Source of the DNA: Ktedonobacterales bacterium
GTDB lineage: Bacteria > Chloroflexota > Ktedonobacteria > Ktedonobacterales > JACDGC01
NCBI GenBank assembly: GCA_013815535.1
Contig: JACDGC010000124.1
Coordinates: 1 to 8,545 of the forward strand
Direction: 5' to 3'
DNA: 8,545 nt
The notes below the pieces were generated by a model. That model made no database searches. It saw only the letters and a program-made list of their open reading frames with translations, and had not been told where the DNA came from. A program made the position numbers and the translations under genes. The number at the start of each line of letters is the position of its first letter. The stretch's first letter is position 1. Shown here piece by piece: positions 5,796 to 8,545 of this stretch.

Positions 5796-8545
5796 ATAGT
5801 TTTTTGGATGTCTCCAGCACGCCGTTGGCGCGCCCAGTCATCATTGCGGCCCTGATCGCCTTAGCCGCGTTGGTGGCGCTGGGCATCTGGCAGCCCCATC
5901 TGGCGCGCATCGCCCTGCGCAACGTGCCGCGCCGCCCCTCGCGCACCGCGCTCATCATCTTTGGCCTGATGTTCGCCACGCTCTTCAGCGCCGCTTCGCT
6001 GGCGGTGGAAGACACCGTGCTGATCGCCATCAAAAGCGTCGCGGTCTTCAACCTAGGCAAGATCGACGAAGATGTGACGACCAGCCGTGGCGGCGCGCTG
6101 CACCTCTACCCTGACCGCATCGGCCCCCAGGTGCAGGGCACCCTCGCCACCACCAGCACCGTCATCGGCGTCGCTCCGGCGCTGGTGGTGCCGCATGTTT
6201 TCGTCGCGGATGCTGGCAGCCGTCAGGTGCGCGGCAACGTCACCATCTTCGCGTTGGCCCCCGGTGGCGCGGGTCCGCTGGCGGATCTGCGCGCCCCGGA
6301 TGGCACCAGCGCCGCCATCAGCGCGCTCGGGACGGGTGAGGTCTACCTGAACCGCAACGCGAGCACCTTGCTCGGTGCCCACGCGGGCGACACCGTGCTG
6401 TTGACTTCGGCGTATTGGGACAACACCCGCCGGCCCTTCCGCGTGCGTGCCACGGTCACGGGTGGCCCCCTCGGCGACGCGCCCGCAGTGGTGTTGCCAC
6501 TCAGCGAACTCCAGACCCTAGTGAACGCCCCCAACCAGATCAACCATGTCTACATCGCCAACGCGGGTGATGGGCTGACTGGCGTGGGCTATAGTGGCCA
6601 CATCGCGCGTTCCGTGAACCGTGCCTTGCCACGGGGGCTCGGCTTGCACACTGCCCAGGTCAAAGCCGATGGCGTGCGCTTTGCCCTGAATGCCCAAGAC
6701 ATCTTTGGGCGCGTCCTGGCGCTCTATACCTTCTTCGCGCTGACATTGGGCGCACTGCTCGTCTTCTTGATCTTCGTGCTGCTGGCAGCGGAGCGGCGCG
6801 TCGAAATCGGCACGTTGCGGGCCCTGGGGCAGCGCCAGCGCGGCATCGTCTTAGCCTTGCTCTTCGAAGGCAGCGTCTATGACCTGGGCGCGGCGGTGCT
6901 GGGCATCGCGGCGGGGGTGGGCATCAGCGCCATCATCATCGCCATCGTCAGCCCGATCCTCACCCAGATTGGCTTTCCCTTGCAAACCGCCCTGCAACCC
7001 ACCAGCATCTTGCTGGCATTGGGAGGGGGATTCCTCTTCACGTTGGTGACGATTGGCCTGGCGGCGCTGGCAGTCAGCCGCGTGACGGTCGCCGCCGCGC
7101 TGCGCGATCTGCCCGAGCCATCCCTGCCCCAACCCGTCTGGCAGCGCAGCGCGTTGGCGGCGTTGCCGCTGGTGCTGGGGAGCGTGCTGCTCAGCCGGGC
7201 AGCGGCGCAATTCGACATCCTCGTCTTCTCGGTGGGGTTATCGTTGGTCGTGCTGGGGGTCGGTCTGGGTGTGCGAGTGCTGGCGCTCTTCTTGACGCGC
7301 TGGGCAACGGATGCGCCGCGCATTGGCCGCGTGATCGACCGGCTGACCTTCGTGGGCATCGGTGGCACCCTGGCCCTCTATTGGTCGTTGCCCTTCGATG
7401 CGCTGGTGAGCCTGGGCTTGCCGCGCTTCAGCGGCGGCATCGACGTGTTCTTTGTCGCGGGGGTCATGATGATTGGCGGGGCCATCCTGGCGCTGGCCCC
7501 CAATCTCGACATCGTGCTGCTGCCAGTGCGGGCCGCCGTGCAATTGGTGCCACGCGCGCGGCATGCGCTGCGCATCGCCCTGGTCTACCCCGTGTTGCAC
7601 CGTTTTCGCACGGCTGTCAGCCTCTGCATGTTCGCGCTGGCCGTCTTCACGATGGTGCTGATCGCCTGCATCGCCAATTCCATCACCGCGCACTATGACA
7701 ATCTGCCCGAGCAGGCAGCGGGCTATGACATCGCGGGGCGACCACTGACGGGCGCGGTCGGGGGCAGCGCGGGCGTGCAAGCGCTGCTGAGCACGGCAGG
7801 CAGCGCGGGCGATGTGACGAACGTCAGCAGCGCCACCCCGCTCTTGTTGGGCATGTTTCAGCCCAGCGCCGACAACGCTCGCTGGCGGCTCTACCCCGCC
7901 GCGCAGATCGATGGCGCGTTTTTGCAGGGCGTCGGTTTGCCGCTGGCCGCGCGAGCGCAGGGGTTCGCCAGTGACGACGCCGTCTGGGCGGCGGTGCGCG
8001 ACCGCCCTGGCAGTGTTGTCATCGACACCGGGGCATTGGATGCCGAATCCGCCGAGATCCTGGGCATCACCCGGCCCGCGCAACCCGACTTCGCGCAGTT
8101 CATCGCGCCGCCCATCGTGGCCAACATCGCGGGCTTTTCCACGCCAGATGTCATCGCCACCAGCGATCTGCAACAGCGCTTTGCCCCCGTCGCCGCGCTG
8201 GCGCAAAACGACCCAGACGATACGGATTTGTTGCTGAGCCATCTGGCCGTGCGCCCCGGCGTCATCACCCCCACCACGCTGTGGGTGGGCAATCTGAGTG
8301 GCGCGGAGGTGCGGCAACTGACCATCGTCGGCGTGGTGGATAATATCCGGGGGCAACGCTATGGGCTGCTGGGCTCGCCCGCGACTTTTGCCCCCGTCAA
8401 TGGTGATCGCACCACGGCGGTTGGCGGCGAATACGAATATTTCCAGGTGCGCGCTGGCGTGGATGCCCATGCCGTCGCGCGCCGCATTGGCTCGGCCCTT
8501 TTCGACCAAAGTTTCGAGACGACCGTGCTGCAAGATCTGTTGCTC
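5792..8545 (+). CDS. Double FtsX/MacB-type ABC transporter permease (3' truncated by window)
   Basis: The frame is open for 918 codons from ATG 5792 to the last base, with no stop. The protein begins with an extra membrane helix (about 16-33), then ARIALRN..RRPSRTALII and a second helix (52-71). A large extracytoplasmic domain (about 73-308) follows, then helices near 310-332, 350-385 and 403-424. Between the first two of these lies ERRVEIGTLRALG (334-346), the hallmark of FtsX/MacB permeases. Helices near 448-466, 470-495, 512-529 and 548-568 lead to a second repeat beginning RHALRIALVYP (590-600) with a helix at 609-629. A second extracytoplasmic domain (from 631) then runs off the window. 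Such permeases work with a LolD/MacB-type ATPase in lipid or lipoprotein extraction, export or envelope remodelling; no ATPase is visible here. There is no clear ribosome site before the ATG, consistent with coupling to the hydrolase gene. Confidence 0.92.
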   Translation, partial: MNSFLDVSSTPLARPVIIAALIALAALVALGIWQPHLARIALRNVPRRPSRTALIIFGLMFATLFSAASLAVEDTVLIAIKSVAVFNLGKIDEDVTTSRGGALHLYPDRIGPQVQGTLATTSTVIGVAPALVVPHVFVADAGSRQVRGNVTIFALAPGGAGPLADLRAPDGTSAAISALGTGEVYLNRNASTLLGAHAGDTVLLTSAYWDNTRRPFRVRATVTGGPLGDAPAVVLPLSELQTLVNAPNQINHVYIANAGDGLTGVGYSGHIARSVNRALPRGLGLHTAQVKADGVRFALNAQDIFGRVLALYTFFALTLGALLVFLIFVLLAAERRVEIGTLRALGQRQRGIVLALLFEGSVYDLGAAVLGIAAGVGISAIIIAIVSPILTQIGFPLQTALQPTSILLALGGGFLFTLVTIGLAALAVSRVTVAAALRDLPEPSLPQPVWQRSALAALPLVLGSVLLSRAAAQFDILVFSVGLSLVVLGVGLGVRVLALFLTRWATDAPRIGRVIDRLTFVGIGGTLALYWSLPFDALVSLGLPRFSGGIDVFFVAGVMMIGGAILALAPNLDIVLLPVRAAVQLVPRARHALRIALVYPVLHRFRTAVSLCMFALAVFTMVLIACIANSITAHYDNLPEQAAGYDIAGRPLTGAVGGSAGVQALLSTAGSAGDVTNVSSATPLLLGMFQPSADNARWRLYPAAQIDGAFLQGVGLPLAARAQGFASDDAVWAAVRDRPGSVVIDTGALDAESAEILGITRPAQPDFAQFIAPPIVANIAGFSTPDVIATSDLQQRFAPVAALAQNDPDDTDLLLSHLAVRPGVITPTTLWVGNLSGAEVRQLTIVGVVDNIRGQRYGLLGSPATFAPVNGDRTTAVGGEYEYFQVRAGVDAHAVARRIGSALFDQSFETTVLQDLLL

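Noticed and set aside
6851..7368. Two overlapping minus-strand frames of 119 and 163 codons
   Set aside because: They are antisense shadows within the permease with low-complexity composition and no motif.
7238..8533. A 431-codon minus-strand open frame
   Set aside because: It lies entirely antisense to the FtsX permease, which has clear family motifs. Its translation is rich in His, Gln, Arg and Gly with no recognisable domain, as expected for the reverse of a GC-rich gene.

Overview
This is a GC-rich bacterial window with dense coding and short, AT-richer intergenic spacers. The lineage cannot be fixed from sequence alone. The organisation of the last gene (an extra N-terminal membrane helix, then an 'ARIALRN..RRPSRT' start to a double FtsX permease) recalls permeases I associate with Chloroflexota. 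The MmpL-type exporter and the glutamine synthetase are compatible with that. This is a low-confidence inference.

Layout, left to right. (1) 2-1108 (+): the C-terminal part of an MMPL/RND-family exporter whose start lies outside the window. (2) 1123-1189: a large imperfect hairpin between two convergent genes, probably a bidirectional terminator. (3) 1239-2126 (-): a LysR-type regulator. (4) 2127-2244: a divergent control region with a LysR-box-like inverted repeat, a perfect TATAAT for lysR, a sigma70-like promoter for the transporter, and a second dyad at its predicted start site. (5) 2245-3183 (+): a ten-helix EamA/DMT transporter, the likely target of the regulator. (6) 3184-3384: a 201-base spacer with repeated TAGCA elements, a promoter-like site overlapping a perfect hairpin, a G8 tract and a Shine-Dalgarno site. 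(7) 3385-4812 (+): a type I-like glutamine synthetase with all the acidic metal/substrate residues, but with an HTN variant of the usual HxH motif and an N-terminal extension. (8) 4813-5099: a long GC-rich hairpin after the synthetase, then a spacer with a promoter-like site. (9) 5100-5795 (+): a small SGNH/GDSL hydrolase with a lipoprotein signal. (10) 5792-8545 (+): a very large FtsX/MacB-type ABC permease, open to the end of the window and overlapping the hydrolase gene by ATGA.

Three functional units emerge: a regulated small-molecule exporter (lysR/eamA), ammonia assimilation (glutamine synthetase, apparently monocistronic), and an envelope operon coupling an SGNH lipoprotein to a double-FtsX permease. 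The last pairing echoes the tesA-ybbA-ybbP neighbourhood of E. coli and is the most interesting association here. I see no RNA genes, CRISPR arrays, insertion sequences or phage genes.
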